From contig JAFZOU010000054.1 in assembly GCA_017550525.1 (NCBI GenBank), positions 1 to 38,157 of the forward strand: DNA of 38,157 nt, written 5' to 3'. Below the pieces are notes generated by a model. The model did no database searches. It was not told the origin of the DNA and saw only the letters and a list, made by a program, of their open reading frames with translations. The translations under genes and the position numbers were made by a program. Below, one piece after another: positions 1 through 7,448 of this stretch (positions are counted from its first letter, which is position 1; the number at the start of each line of letters is the position of its first letter). The stretch is from Bacteroidales bacterium. Lineage in GTDB: Bacteria > Bacteroidota > Bacteroidia > Bacteroidales > UBA932.

Positions 1-951
1 GAGAGTGATGTTCTTCTGCTTTATGTCGTACTCTGCGGCACGGGCGAAAAAATGGGCCTTTAAACTATCCGTAAGGGCTTCTCCCGTGAAATCAAAATTA
101 ACGGAGCGGCCCTCAATCTTATAGTCATAAAGGTATGAACGGCCCACCAGGCGGTTTTCTTCCACGAAGTCGTGCACATTTCTCTCGAAATTATTCTGGG
201 CCACAAGCCTGAAAGCTGTCCAGAGGCTGGGGATGATAACAATTGCCAGCACTATGGACATAATGCGGTTTCTCTTGACGGAAACTTCTGCCGATATTCC
301 GGTAACCGTGCGGAAACGGAGGTATTTCACCATCAGGAAAGTTGCCAGGGCAATGAATACGCTGTTGATGACAAACAGGTACATTGCGCCAAAGAAGAAA
401 TGCATGTCAAGGTGCGCCAGGCCGTATCCTGCAGTGCAAAGCGGCGGCATGAGGGCCGTGGCAATTGCTACGCCGGAAAGCACGGTCCCGCGTTCCTTGC
501 GGCTGTTTTCAAGGATGCCGGCAAGGCCGCCGAAAAGGGCTATGAGGACGTCGTAGATGGTGGGGGAGGTGCGGGCCTCAAGCTCCGTGGGATTCACAAG
601 GGACAGCGGGGACAGAAGGAAAAACACCGTTGAAGCCAGAAGGGATATGCCCACCATCACCAGGAGGTTCTTTACGGCCGATTTAAGGAGGTCCGTGTCA
701 TTTGTGCCAAGGGCAAGGCCGGTGCCGATGATAGGGCCCATAAGGGGGGACACAAGCATTGCGCCGATGATTACGGCCGTAGAGTTGACATTTAGGCCAA
801 CGGAAGCAAGTACAATGGCGAAGGCAAGGATCCAGGCGTTGGGCCCCTTGAACCAGATGGAGGATTTGATTCTCTCTGCTGCGGAATCAGTGTCTATCTG
901 GTCATATATATAAGTGTACTGACGAATTCTCTTTTTTATATCTTCCCACAT
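1..951 (-). CDS. DUF389 family membrane protein (partial, 3' end outside window)
   Basis: The minus strand reads open from an ATG at 951 to the left window edge (317 codons, no stop), so the C-terminus is missing. The protein begins MWEDIKKRIRQYTYIY and then has a series of hydrophobic segments. The segment with IIGAMLVSPLMGPIIGTGLA (about residues 60-80) and the later GVAIATALMPPLCTAGYGLA are hallmarks of the DUF389 (TIGR00341-type) integral membrane family, whose function is not established. About five or six membrane segments are visible in the first 230 residues, followed by a soluble region rich in charged residues. No good TAnnTTTG box was found upstream. The gene is divergent from the flavodiiron gene, with starts only 66 bases apart. 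Confidence 0.85.
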   Translation of the reverse strand, partial: MWEDIKKRIRQYTYIYDQIDTDSAAERIKSSIWFKGPNAWILAFAIVLASVGLNVNSTAVIIGAMLVSPLMGPIIGTGLALGTNDTDLLKSAVKNLLVMVGISLLASTVFFLLSPLSLVNPTELEARTSPTIYDVLIALFGGLAGILENSRKERGTVLSGVAIATALMPPLCTAGYGLAHLDMHFFFGAMYLFVINSVFIALATFLMVKYLRFRTVTGISAEVSVKRNRIMSIVLAIVIIPSLWTAFRLVAQNNFERNVHDFVEENRLVGRSYLYDYKIEGRSVNFDFTGEALTDSLKAHFFARAAEYDIKQKNITL

Positions 952-988
952 ACGCGTGTAATTTCCCGCAATGTACGCATTTTTTTCG

Positions 989-996
989 TATCTTTG
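989..996 (+). promoter_or_regulatory. -7 box TATCTTTG of the flavodiiron gene
   Basis: TATCTTTG matches the Bacteroidetes TAnnTTTG element. It lies 22 bases before the ATG at 1018 and overlaps an upstream in-frame TTG (994), which argues that the TTG is not the real start. Confidence 0.7.
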
Positions 997-1017
997 TATG
1001 AGTTAGAATCACATTTT

Positions 1018-2187
1018 ATGAAAGAAATAGCAAGCGGTATCCGCTATATCGGCGTAGATGATCTGGACCTGGACCTTTTTGAGAGTCAGTATGTTATCCC
1101 GGAGGGAATGTCTTACAATTCCTACCTTATCCTGGATGATAAGGTGGCAATTTTGGACACAGTTGATGCCCGTAAGGCCGAAGTTTGGCTGGAAGGCCTC
1201 GGGGAGGCCCTTCAGGGCAGGAAGCCTGATTACCTCATAGTGAACCATATGGAGCCTGACCACTCCGGGGCTATCGGCCTTCTTACGCAGCGTTATCCGG
1301 ACATCACAATTGTTGCAACCGCAATGGCAATAAAGTTCCTGGGCCAGTTCAATCCCGGAAAAAGCTTCAAGACTCAGGCAGTGAAGGAAGGGGACACCCT
1401 TGACCTTGGCGTGAAATCCCTTCGCTTTTTCACCGCCCCCATGGTGCACTGGCCGGAGGTAATGGTGACCTTTGAGGATACTACAGGCACGCTTTTCAGC
1501 GCAGATGCCTTTGGTAAGTTCGGAGCTATCTCCAAGACTGCTTTCTGGGCCGATGAAGACGACTGGGCCTGCGAAGCCCGCCGCTACTATTTCAACATCT
1601 GCGGCAAATATGGCCCGCAGGTGTCGGCCCTTCTTAAGAAACTTCCCGCAGTGAAGCTGATTGCTCCGCTCCATGGTCCTCTTATGAGAAATGACCTGAC
1701 GCAATACCTTAATCTATATAAGATATGGAGTGCCTACGATGTTGAGTCGGAGGGCGTTATGGTGGCCTATGCATCCATCCACGGCGGCACTAAGGCAGTG
1801 GCAGAGCATTTTGCACAGCTTCTGAAGGCGCAAGGCTGCCCCAAGGTAGTTCTCACAGACCTCACCCGCGACGACCGAGCTGAGGCCATAGAGGATGCTT
1901 TCCGCTACGGAACGCTTGTCATGGCTGCCGCAAGTTATGACGCCGGGCTCTTCACACCCGCGTATGATTTCCTTCACTCGCTCCAGATGAAAGGCTGGCA
2001 GAAACGCCGCGTGGGCCTCATAGAAAACGGCACCTGGGCACCCACCGCCGGCCGCGTGATGAAGGAAATGTTCGGTGCAATGAAGGACATCACCCTGGTT
2101 GGTGACCTTGTCACCATCAAGAGCGTAATGACTCCGGCCGATGAATCTGCTTTAGAGGCCCTGGCTAAGGCCGTTATTGCTTCTTAA
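1018..2187 (+). CDS. fprA: A-type flavoprotein / flavodiiron protein (O2 or NO reductase)
   Basis: Cytoplasmic 389-residue enzyme of the flavodiiron family, which reduces O2 to water and/or NO to N2O and protects anaerobes. The N-terminal beta-lactamase-like domain carries the full diiron ligand set: H77-x-E79-x-D81-H82, H144 (in MVHWPEV), D163 (in SADAF) and H219 (in PLHGP). A C-terminal flavodoxin domain starts near residue 245 with VMVAYASIHGGTKAVAE, the FMN-phosphate loop region. Length fits a two-domain class A protein with no extra rubredoxin domain. Start set at ATG 1018 because the promoter box overlaps the upstream TTG. It is a single gene; its stop overlaps that of rmuC on the other strand. 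Substrate preference (O2 versus NO) cannot be read from sequence. Confidence 0.93.
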   Translation: MKEIASGIRYIGVDDLDLDLFESQYVIPEGMSYNSYLILDDKVAILDTVDARKAEVWLEGLGEALQGRKPDYLIVNHMEPDHSGAIGLLTQRYPDITIVATAMAIKFLGQFNPGKSFKTQAVKEGDTLDLGVKSLRFFTAPMVHWPEVMVTFEDTTGTLFSADAFGKFGAISKTAFWADEDDWACEARRYYFNICGKYGPQVSALLKKLPAVKLIAPLHGPLMRNDLTQYLNLYKIWSAYDVESEGVMVAYASIHGGTKAVAEHFAQLLKAQGCPKVVLTDLTRDDRAEAIEDAFRYGTLVMAAASYDAGLFTPAYDFLHSLQMKGWQKRRVGLIENGTWAPTAGRVMKEMFGAMKDITLVGDLVTIKSVMTPADESALEALAKAVIAS

Positions 2188-3431
2188 TCTATCTCCGGAA
2201 GCGGTTTCTTTGGGTTTTTGGGAACGCCAAGCTTTAGGAGCTGATGGGCGCTAACAAGTATGGACTGGCCTGAATCTGAGATTTTGGCCGATACTCTGTC
2301 ATATTCATCCTGAGCCGCCTTGAGCTTGGCACCCATGGCTGCATGTGCGCTGGCGAAATCGGCCACACGGTCTATCATGGCCTGGGCGGCCTTGATGATC
2401 TTCTCCTGGTTGCGGGCCTGCTCGTAGTTGGTCCAGGCAACGCGTATCATCCTGAGGAAGGGCATAAGGGTCTCTTCAGTTGTGAGGAGGACGCCCTGCT
2501 GGTAGGCCTCCTGGAAGATGCCGGGAACAAGGGTTTTGGCAAGTTGGAGGGCTCCGTAGTTGGGGATGAACATTATTACGTAGTCAAGGGTTTTGTAGCC
2601 GTCCCTGATGTAATCCTGATAACGCTTGGTGGAGAGGCTCTTGATTTGGGCGCGGATGGCCTGGAGATTGCGGCGGGCCGCGTCTTCCTTCAGGGCCGGA
2701 TCCTGGGCCGAATACCAGTCTGAGAGCGCTTCCATTGAGGTTTTTGCGTCTATGATAACCTCCGTGCGGTCCGGGTAATGGAGGATATAGTCCGGCCTCA
2801 TGCGCTTGCCGCTGTCCTCGTTGAGGACAATGGACCCCTGCGCGTCACGGAGGGTTTCCTCACGGTCAAAGTCACGGCCTTCCTCCATACCCTCGTTGAC
2901 AAGGATATTGTAGAGGATCATTTCACCCCATGTACCCGTCATCTTGTTCTGGCCCTTGAGGGCCTGGGCAAGGTTATCGGCCTTGGTGCCAATTGCCTGG
3001 GTCTGGTCCTGAAGGTGCTTCACGGCCTGCTCTACGGCGGTTTTGAGGGTTGCGGTGCCCTCACTCTGGGAGCGCTTCTGGGCCTCGAAACTCTCCTGCA
3101 TCGCCTTCAGATTCTGGCCAAGGGGCCCTGCAAGGGCCTTGAAGGTTTCCTCCGCCTTTTTCTGGAGGGCTTCCTCACGCTGTTTCAGTAGCTGTTCCGT
3201 TTCTGCGGTGAGTTGGCTTTTCACAAGTTCCAACTGGCTGTCAAAGGACTCCTGCTGCAGTTCCCTGAGTTTTTCTGCGTTCTCCAGAGCTGCTTTTGCC
3301 TGGATAAGGTCATTCTCAAGGACATTGCACGCCTTAACCTCATGGGCGTGCATGATGAGGTATGTGATTACGGCGGTAAGGACTACCGCTGCCAGCGTTA
3401 TGATAATTATGATTGCCGTTGTATTATCCAT
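2184..3431 (-). CDS. rmuC: RmuC family DNA recombination protein
   Basis: 415 residues. One N-terminal membrane anchor (about residues 5-27, very Ile/Val rich) is followed by a long coiled-coil region rich in Glu, Gln and Lys (about 30-150). The conserved RmuC domain follows, with GTWGEMILYNILVNEG, RPDYILHYPD, VIIDAKTSMEALSDW and DYVIMFIPNYGA. RmuC proteins limit inversions and recombination at short inverted repeats; the domain has a PD-(D/E)xK-like nuclease fold, and the D-x(n)-DAK pattern is visible here. The ORF stays open further upstream, but ATG 3431 lies directly before the anchor and just after the stop of the flavoprotein gene, so it is preferred. It is the last gene of a four-gene minus-strand operon. 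Confidence 0.93.
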   Translation of the reverse strand: MDNTTAIIIIITLAAVVLTAVITYLIMHAHEVKACNVLENDLIQAKAALENAEKLRELQQESFDSQLELVKSQLTAETEQLLKQREEALQKKAEETFKALAGPLGQNLKAMQESFEAQKRSQSEGTATLKTAVEQAVKHLQDQTQAIGTKADNLAQALKGQNKMTGTWGEMILYNILVNEGMEEGRDFDREETLRDAQGSIVLNEDSGKRMRPDYILHYPDRTEVIIDAKTSMEALSDWYSAQDPALKEDAARRNLQAIRAQIKSLSTKRYQDYIRDGYKTLDYVIMFIPNYGALQLAKTLVPGIFQEAYQQGVLLTTEETLMPFLRMIRVAWTNYEQARNQEKIIKAAQAMIDRVADFASAHAAMGAKLKAAQDEYDRVSAKISDSGQSILVSAHQLLKLGVPKNPKKPLPEID

Positions 3432-3433
3432 GC

Positions 3434-4654
3434 TCAAATATACGAAAAACTTTTCAGAATGCTGCGGGCGCATACATAACCGGTGCTCCAGGCGGCCTGG
3501 AGGTTGAATCCGCCCGTTATTGCGTCTATGTCAAGGACCTCTCCGGCAAAGAAAAGCCCGGGGTACTTCTTGCTCTCAAGGGTGCTTAGGTCTATGTTTG
3601 AAAGGCCGATACCACCCGCCGTAACAAACTCCTCCTTGAATTTTCCCTTTCCGGAAACGGGGTAGGAGTCCTGGGTAAGGGCGGCGGTAAGGCGGTTGAG
3701 CCCCTTGGATCCAAGTTCCGCCCAGCGTATATCCGGCCTCAGGCCAGCCTTGGAGATGAGATGCTCCCAAAGCCTCTGCTGAAGGAGGGGAGTGTTGGAA
3801 ATCTGCTTCTGGGGGTTCTCCAAGGCCGATTCTCGGAGCATTTCACGCACCTCATTCTCATTTCTGTCCAGCCAGTTTATGGCCACCGTGGCTTTGTACT
3901 GATGCTCTGCAAGGTAACGGGCCGCGTATGATGAGAGTTTCAGCGTTGCCGGGCCGCTGACTCCCCAGTCCGTTATGAGTAGGGGACCTGAGGCCTTGAA
4001 CGCTGTCCCTGGAATACTTATGGATGCGTCCACCACAAGGCCCATAAGGGTTGTGAGGCTCTTGTCCGGGATATTCAGCGTGAAAAGGGAGGGGACAGGA
4101 GGCACTATCTCAAGGTCCAGGCCTTCAAACATTGAGGTCCCTCTGCTCATTCCTCCGGTTGTGACGACAACGTAGTCAAAACTATCTCCGTTTACTTTCA
4201 GACCCCCGATCACGTCGGGGGTGACGTCATTGCCGGCTTGACCGGTAATCTCTTTGACTGGAGTACCAACCCGGATATCGGCCCCGTCCATAGCGCGGAG
4301 AAGGCAGCGGACAATGTCCATTGCGTCCTGGCTGCATGGGAACCAGCAGTGGTCTTCCTGAAGGGTGCAGGGGACGCCGCGTTCCGTGAACCAGCGGATG
4401 GTGTCCTCATTGGAAAATGCCTTCAGGGCACGTTTCATAACGCGTTCCCCGCGGGGGTAGGCATCGGAGAGGGAACGTATGCCCTCAAAGTCATTTGTGA
4501 GGTTGCACCTGCCGCCGCCGGTTATTGCAAGCTTTGCCATCGGCCTTGAGCTGGCTTCAAACACCGTTACGGACAAATCCGGAGCGCAACGCCTCAGCTC
4601 CGCGGCGCAAAAGCACCCCGCAGCTCCGGCTCCTATGATTGCAACCGTTTTCAT
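3434..4654 (-). CDS. BaiN/HI0933 family NAD(P)/FAD-dependent oxidoreductase
   Basis: 406-residue flavoprotein of the HI0933/YhiN/BaiN group. The N-terminus has a dinucleotide-binding motif (VAIIGAGAAGCFCAAEL, glycines 8, 10, 13). Family signatures follow: GGGRCNLTN near residue 47, a VVVTTGG segment near 160, and a C-terminal FAD-contacting LFFAGEVLDIDAITGGFNLQ (split here: GEVLD..GGFNLQAAW). The physiological substrate is unknown for most members; in gut clostridia BaiN acts on bile acids, but that cannot be inferred here. Residues 136-151 (ITGQAGNDVTPDVIGG) are encoded exactly by a pair of REP-like palindromes and lie in what is a short variable loop in relatives. Its ATG overlaps the stop of the YgjP-like gene by 4 bases. 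Confidence 0.88.
   Translation of the reverse strand: MKTVAIIGAGAAGCFCAAELRRCAPDLSVTVFEASSRPMAKLAITGGGRCNLTNDFEGIRSLSDAYPRGERVMKRALKAFSNEDTIRWFTERGVPCTLQEDHCWFPCSQDAMDIVRCLLRAMDGADIRVGTPVKEITGQAGNDVTPDVIGGLKVNGDSFDYVVVTTGGMSRGTSMFEGLDLEIVPPVPSLFTLNIPDKSLTTLMGLVVDASISIPGTAFKASGPLLITDWGVSGPATLKLSSYAARYLAEHQYKATVAINWLDRNENEVREMLRESALENPQKQISNTPLLQQRLWEHLISKAGLRPDIRWAELGSKGLNRLTAALTQDSYPVSGKGKFKEEFVTAGGIGLSNIDLSTLESKKYPGLFFAGEVLDIDAITGGFNLQAAWSTGYVCARSILKSFSYI
3435..3442 (-). promoter_or_regulatory. Possible -7 box TATATTTG directly before rmuC
   Basis: Read on the minus strand, TATATTTG ends 3 bases before the rmuC ATG. It coincides with the last codons and stop of the upstream flavoprotein gene, so it may be chance. 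If used, the rmuC message would be leaderless. Confidence 0.35.
4202..4249 (-). repeat. Inverted pair of REP-like palindromes inside a coding gene (16 codons)
   Basis: Two hairpin units face each other. The plus-strand unit has arms ACCCCCGA/TCGGGGGT, loop TCACG and tail GACG (4202-4226). The minus-strand unit has arms ATTACCGG/CCGGCAAT (one mismatch), loop TCAAG and tail GACG (4249-4225). The two tails overlap in GACGTC. The pair is exactly 48 bp, starts and ends on codon boundaries, and encodes ITGQAGNDVTPDVIGG. Units with the same design occur at 6177-6201 and 12031-12055. Confidence 0.75.
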
Positions 4655-5064
4655 TTGATTCTGTATTCCTTCATCCGGCGGGCAAGTTCCCTGTGTCCGG
4701 GACAGACGGACTCCAAAAGGGCATGAAACTGAGGGCCGTGGTTAAGGTACTTCAGGTGACAGAGCTCATGGAGCATTACGTAGTCCTGAAGTTCCTGAGG
4801 CAGGGTCACAAGCCGTAAATTCAAATTGATATTCTTAAGGGAGGAGCAACTGCCCCAGTTGCTCAGATTGTTCTTTATGAATACCTTGTTGTACTTGAAT
4901 CCGTGAATTGCGGCAAGCTGTGCAAGACGGGGTGGGAGTTCTTCCTTGGCCTGAGCCCGAAGACGCTCAACCTCAGCATTCACCGGGGCTTTGCGTTTGG
5001 GCCTTGCTTTGATGCGGAAAAAAAGACCGGTTATAGGGTTGAAAAAGATCCTCCTACTCATCAT
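4651..5064 (-). CDS. YgjP-like (DUF45/M48-type) zinc metallopeptidase domain protein, short form
   Basis: 137 residues, shorter than the usual 200-240 of YgjP/DUF45 proteins, because the N-terminal half is missing. The C-terminal core is intact: NWGSCSSLKNINLNLRL (about 69-85) followed by the zinc-binding motif HELCH (99-103) and LKYLNHGPQFH (third ligand probably H109). The N-terminus is basic (RIKARPKRK). The biological substrate of this family is not established. The start codon lies within the last 11 bases of the CNNM gene, and the stop overlaps the flavoprotein start (ATGA), so translation is probably coupled in this operon. Either of the two consecutive Met codons (5064 or 5061) could be the start. 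Confidence 0.82.
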   Translation of the reverse strand: MMSRRIFFNPITGLFFRIKARPKRKAPVNAEVERLRAQAKEELPPRLAQLAAIHGFKYNKVFIKNNLSNWGSCSSLKNINLNLRLVTLPQELQDYVMLHELCHLKYLNHGPQFHALLESVCPGHRELARRMKEYRIK

Positions 5065-6115
5065 CCTCTTCCGGAAGCACTATCTGCTTGTACTGGTTCT
5101 TGCGCTTGAGCCAGCGCTCACGTGCATACTGCTGCATATCTGTGATAGTGTCGTTCTCGTCGATGATCTCCATTCCAAGGATGGTTTCCATGATGTCCTC
5201 CAGCGTGATGATGCCCTGGAAGCAGCCGTAGTCGTCAATAATGCAGGCAATCTGGTCCTTGGTCTTGAGGAGGCTTTCCCAGATGTCACTCACCGTTGTT
5301 TCCTCGTGGAAGGCCGCAATCTTGCGCTTGATGGTTTTAAGGCGCATATCAAACTTGTCCTCTGCAAGATTCTCAAGGGCGTCGTACCTGAGGATATATC
5401 CAGTGATGAATTCAGGGGAGTCTGAGTATACGGGGATGCGGGAGTTATGGGAGAGCTCTTCCTGCTTGTAGAACTCCTTGAGAGTCATTGATTCAGGGGC
5501 TATGGCGGCCACAACGCGGGGCGTCATGACGTCATAGGCCTTAATGTCGTCAAGCTTTATGATGTTCTGGATGACCTTGTTCTCACTGTTATCCAGGACG
5601 CCTTCTTCCTCTCCCATATTTGCCATTGCCGATACTTCCTCCCTGGAAATGCCAAGGTCCGGATCCTCATCTGAAATTGTGTTATGGAGCTTGTCAATGA
5701 GCCACACGATGGGGAAGAGGAGATACACCAGGAAGTTCATAACGCGGGAGAGCCAGAGGAGGTCTTTCCAGTGGGATGTGCCTATGGTTTTAGGGACAAT
5801 CTCTGAGAAGACCAGGATGAGGATGGTCATTATGGCCGATATTATCCCGAACCAGTGGTCTCCGGTGAGGAGGGTGGCCTGGTGGCCCACCGCCGCGGCG
5901 CCAAGGGTGTTTGCAATGGTATTGAGGGACAGGATGGCCGACAGGGGGCGGTCAGGGTCCTGCTTGAATTTCATAAAGAGGGCTGCATTCTTGTCTCCTT
6001 CGTCTTCCTTCATTGTGATGTAGGAGATAGGAGTGGACATAAGCACGGATTCCAGCAGCGAGCACAGGAACGAAATGCCCATTGTGAGAAGGAGATATAA
6101 TATCAGTAAGCCCAT
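5054..6115 (-). CDS. CNNM/CorB-type transporter (DUF21 + CBS pair), lacking CorC_HlyC domain
   Basis: 353-residue membrane protein, first gene of the operon. An N-terminal DUF21 region contains about four hydrophobic segments (starting GLLILYLLLTMGISFLC), with the small-residue/Glu segment SLLESVLMSTP and the later VFSEIVPKTIG that mark the CNNM/CorB Mg2+ transport family. A CBS pair follows from VMTPRVVAAIAPE to IDDYGCFQGIITLEDIMETILG. The protein ends soon after in a charged tail (LPEEDDE), so the C-terminal CorC_HlyC domain of many homologues is missing. Likely role is divalent cation (Mg2+ or Co2+) export or homeostasis; the ion is inferred. Start is ATG 6115; the ORF could open at TTG 6121, which is less likely. 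Confidence 0.88.
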   Translation of the reverse strand: MGLLILYLLLTMGISFLCSLLESVLMSTPISYITMKEDEGDKNAALFMKFKQDPDRPLSAILSLNTIANTLGAAAVGHQATLLTGDHWFGIISAIMTILILVFSEIVPKTIGTSHWKDLLWLSRVMNFLVYLLFPIVWLIDKLHNTISDEDPDLGISREEVSAMANMGEEEGVLDNSENKVIQNIIKLDDIKAYDVMTPRVVAAIAPESMTLKEFYKQEELSHNSRIPVYSDSPEFITGYILRYDALENLAEDKFDMRLKTIKRKIAAFHEETTVSDIWESLLKTKDQIACIIDDYGCFQGIITLEDIMETILGMEIIDENDTITDMQQYARERWLKRKNQYKQIVLPEEDDE

Positions 6116-6132
6116 TTTCAAGTTTTAACTTA

Positions 6133-6140
6133 CAAAAATA
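6133..6140 (-). promoter_or_regulatory. -7 box TATTTTTG of the CNNM-YgjP-BaiN-rmuC operon
   Basis: Minus-strand TATTTTTG, 17 bases before ATG 6115. It sits back to back with the serB promoter box at 6153-6160. Confidence 0.6.
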
Positions 6141-6152
6141 CGGATTTTTCCG

Positions 6153-6160
6153 TACATTTG
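6153..6160 (+). promoter_or_regulatory. -7 box TACATTTG of serB
   Basis: TACATTTG, 49 bases before the serB ATG. The leader it would create contains the REP-like hairpin at 6177-6201. Confidence 0.65.
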
Positions 6161-6176
6161 CATAAATATTTTTTAG

Positions 6177-6201
6177 ATTCCCGGTCAAGCCGGGAATGAC
6201 G
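6177..6201 (+). repeat. REP-like palindrome in the serB leader
   Basis: Perfect 8-bp arms ATTCCCGG and CCGGGAAT around the loop TCAAG, followed by GACG. It matches one half of the pair at 4202-4249 in 23 of 25 bases. It lies between the promoter box and the start codon, so it would form a hairpin in the mRNA leader. Confidence 0.75.
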
Positions 6202-6209
6202 CAATAGAT

Positions 6210-7448
6210 ATGAAGCAAGAACAGATATTAATAAGGATTTCCGGTAAGGACCGCGTAGGGCTTACCGCGGAGATAATGGCCATCCTGGCAAAGTACGACG
6301 CCCAGATCCTGGACCTTGGCCAGGCCGTGATTCACAACACCCTTTCTATGGGTATCCTCATAAGGATAGACGAACCCCACTCCGGCCAGGTGATGAAGGA
6401 TCTCCTTTTCAAGACCACCGAACTTGGGAATATAAGCATTGGCTTTGCTCCCATCTCCGACGACGACTACGAGGCCTGGGCCGGCCGCCAGGGACGTAAC
6501 CGCTACATCCTTACCATTATCGGCCGAAGCCTCAGCGCCGCCCAGATTCAGGCTGCAACTGACGTTATAAGCCGTTACGGGCTTAACATAGACGCCATCA
6601 AGCGCCTCACGGGCCGTATGAGCATAATGCATCCTGAGCACAACGTACGCGCGTGCGTGGAGTTCTCCGTCCGCGGCTTTTTATCGGCCGATGACAAGAG
6701 CGCCATGCAGAAGGACCTTATGACAATGAGCTCCGAGGCGGGGATGGACTTCTCTTTCCAGAAGGACGACATGTACCGCCGTATGCGCCGCCTCATCTGT
6801 TTTGATATGGATTCCACCCTCATCCAGGCAGAGTGTATAGATGAACTTGCAAGGCGTCATGGCGTTTATGACAAAGTGGCCGCAATCACTGAGCGCGCAA
6901 TGCGCGGTGAGATAGATTTCAAGGAGAGTTTCACGGAGAGGGTTGCCCTGCTTAAGGGCCTGGATGTGTCTGTGATGCAGGATATTGCAGAGCATCTTCC
7001 CATAACTGAAGGCACAGACCGCCTTATGTCCGTCCTCAAGACCTGCGGCTACAAGATTGCTATCCTCAGCGGCGGTTTCACCTTCTTTGGAGAGTACCTC
7101 CAGAGGAAGTACGGCATAGACTACGTTTACGCAAATGAACTTGAGATAGGGGAGGACGGAAAACTCACCGGAAGGTATCTTGGAGAGGTTGTAGACGGCC
7201 GCAGGAAGGCCGATCTACTTAAGCTGATCGCCCAGACGGAGCACGTGAACCTTGCCCAGACAATTGCCGTTGGAGACGGCGCCAATGACCTCCCTATGCT
7301 CAATGAGGCAGGCCTTGGAATTGCCTTCCACGCAAAGCCGCGCGTGAAGGAAAGCGCCCGCCAGAGCATCAGCACAATAGGCCTGGACGGCGTTCTGTAT
7401 TTCATCGGATTCAAGGATTCCCACCTTGGAGAACAAGGTAAACTTTAA
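6210..7448 (+). CDS. serB: Phosphoserine phosphatase with N-terminal ACT domains
   Basis: 412 residues. Catalyses the last step of serine synthesis, phosphoserine to serine, in the cytoplasm. N-terminal ACT domain (ILIRISGKDRVGLTAEIMAIL, residues 6-26) and a second ACT-like region (YILTIIGRSLSAAQIQAA, about 105-125) are followed by a HAD phosphatase domain. Motif I is D199-M-D201-S-T; the capping segment is IQAECIDELARRHG; motif II is the Ser of ILSGGF; motif IV is the GDGANDLPML around D356. Full length for the two-ACT form common in Bacteroidetes. The stop overlaps the start of the exporter gene by one base (TAATG), so the two are probably co-translated. The ACT domains suggest serine-type feedback, inferred from the family. 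Confidence 0.95.
   Translation: MKQEQILIRISGKDRVGLTAEIMAILAKYDAQILDLGQAVIHNTLSMGILIRIDEPHSGQVMKDLLFKTTELGNISIGFAPISDDDYEAWAGRQGRNRYILTIIGRSLSAAQIQAATDVISRYGLNIDAIKRLTGRMSIMHPEHNVRACVEFSVRGFLSADDKSAMQKDLMTMSSEAGMDFSFQKDDMYRRMRRLICFDMDSTLIQAECIDELARRHGVYDKVAAITERAMRGEIDFKESFTERVALLKGLDVSVMQDIAEHLPITEGTDRLMSVLKTCGYKIAILSGGFTFFGEYLQRKYGIDYVYANELEIGEDGKLTGRYLGEVVDGRRKADLLKLIAQTEHVNLAQTIAVGDGANDLPMLNEAGLGIAFHAKPRVKESARQSISTIGLDGVLYFIGFKDSHLGEQGKL
6683..6692. repeat. Palindromic form ATCGGCCGAT of the over-represented heptamer
   Basis: One of two places (the other is 20493-20502) where two copies of ATCGGCC overlap to form a perfect 10-bp palindrome. See the finding on this motif. Confidence 0.8.

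Noticed and set aside
172-913. Plus-strand reading frames at the left edge
   Set aside because: They are opposite-strand readings of the DUF389 gene, which has clear family motifs and hydrophobic segments.
2343-3191. Long plus-strand frames opposite rmuC
   Set aside because: Composition follows the rmuC codons read in reverse; no promoter box and no recognisable motifs.
5517-5540. CGTCATGACGTCAT palindromic sequence resembling the REP tail
   Set aside because: It encodes the conserved VMTPR motif of the CNNM protein and lacks the 8-bp arm/TCANG loop structure.
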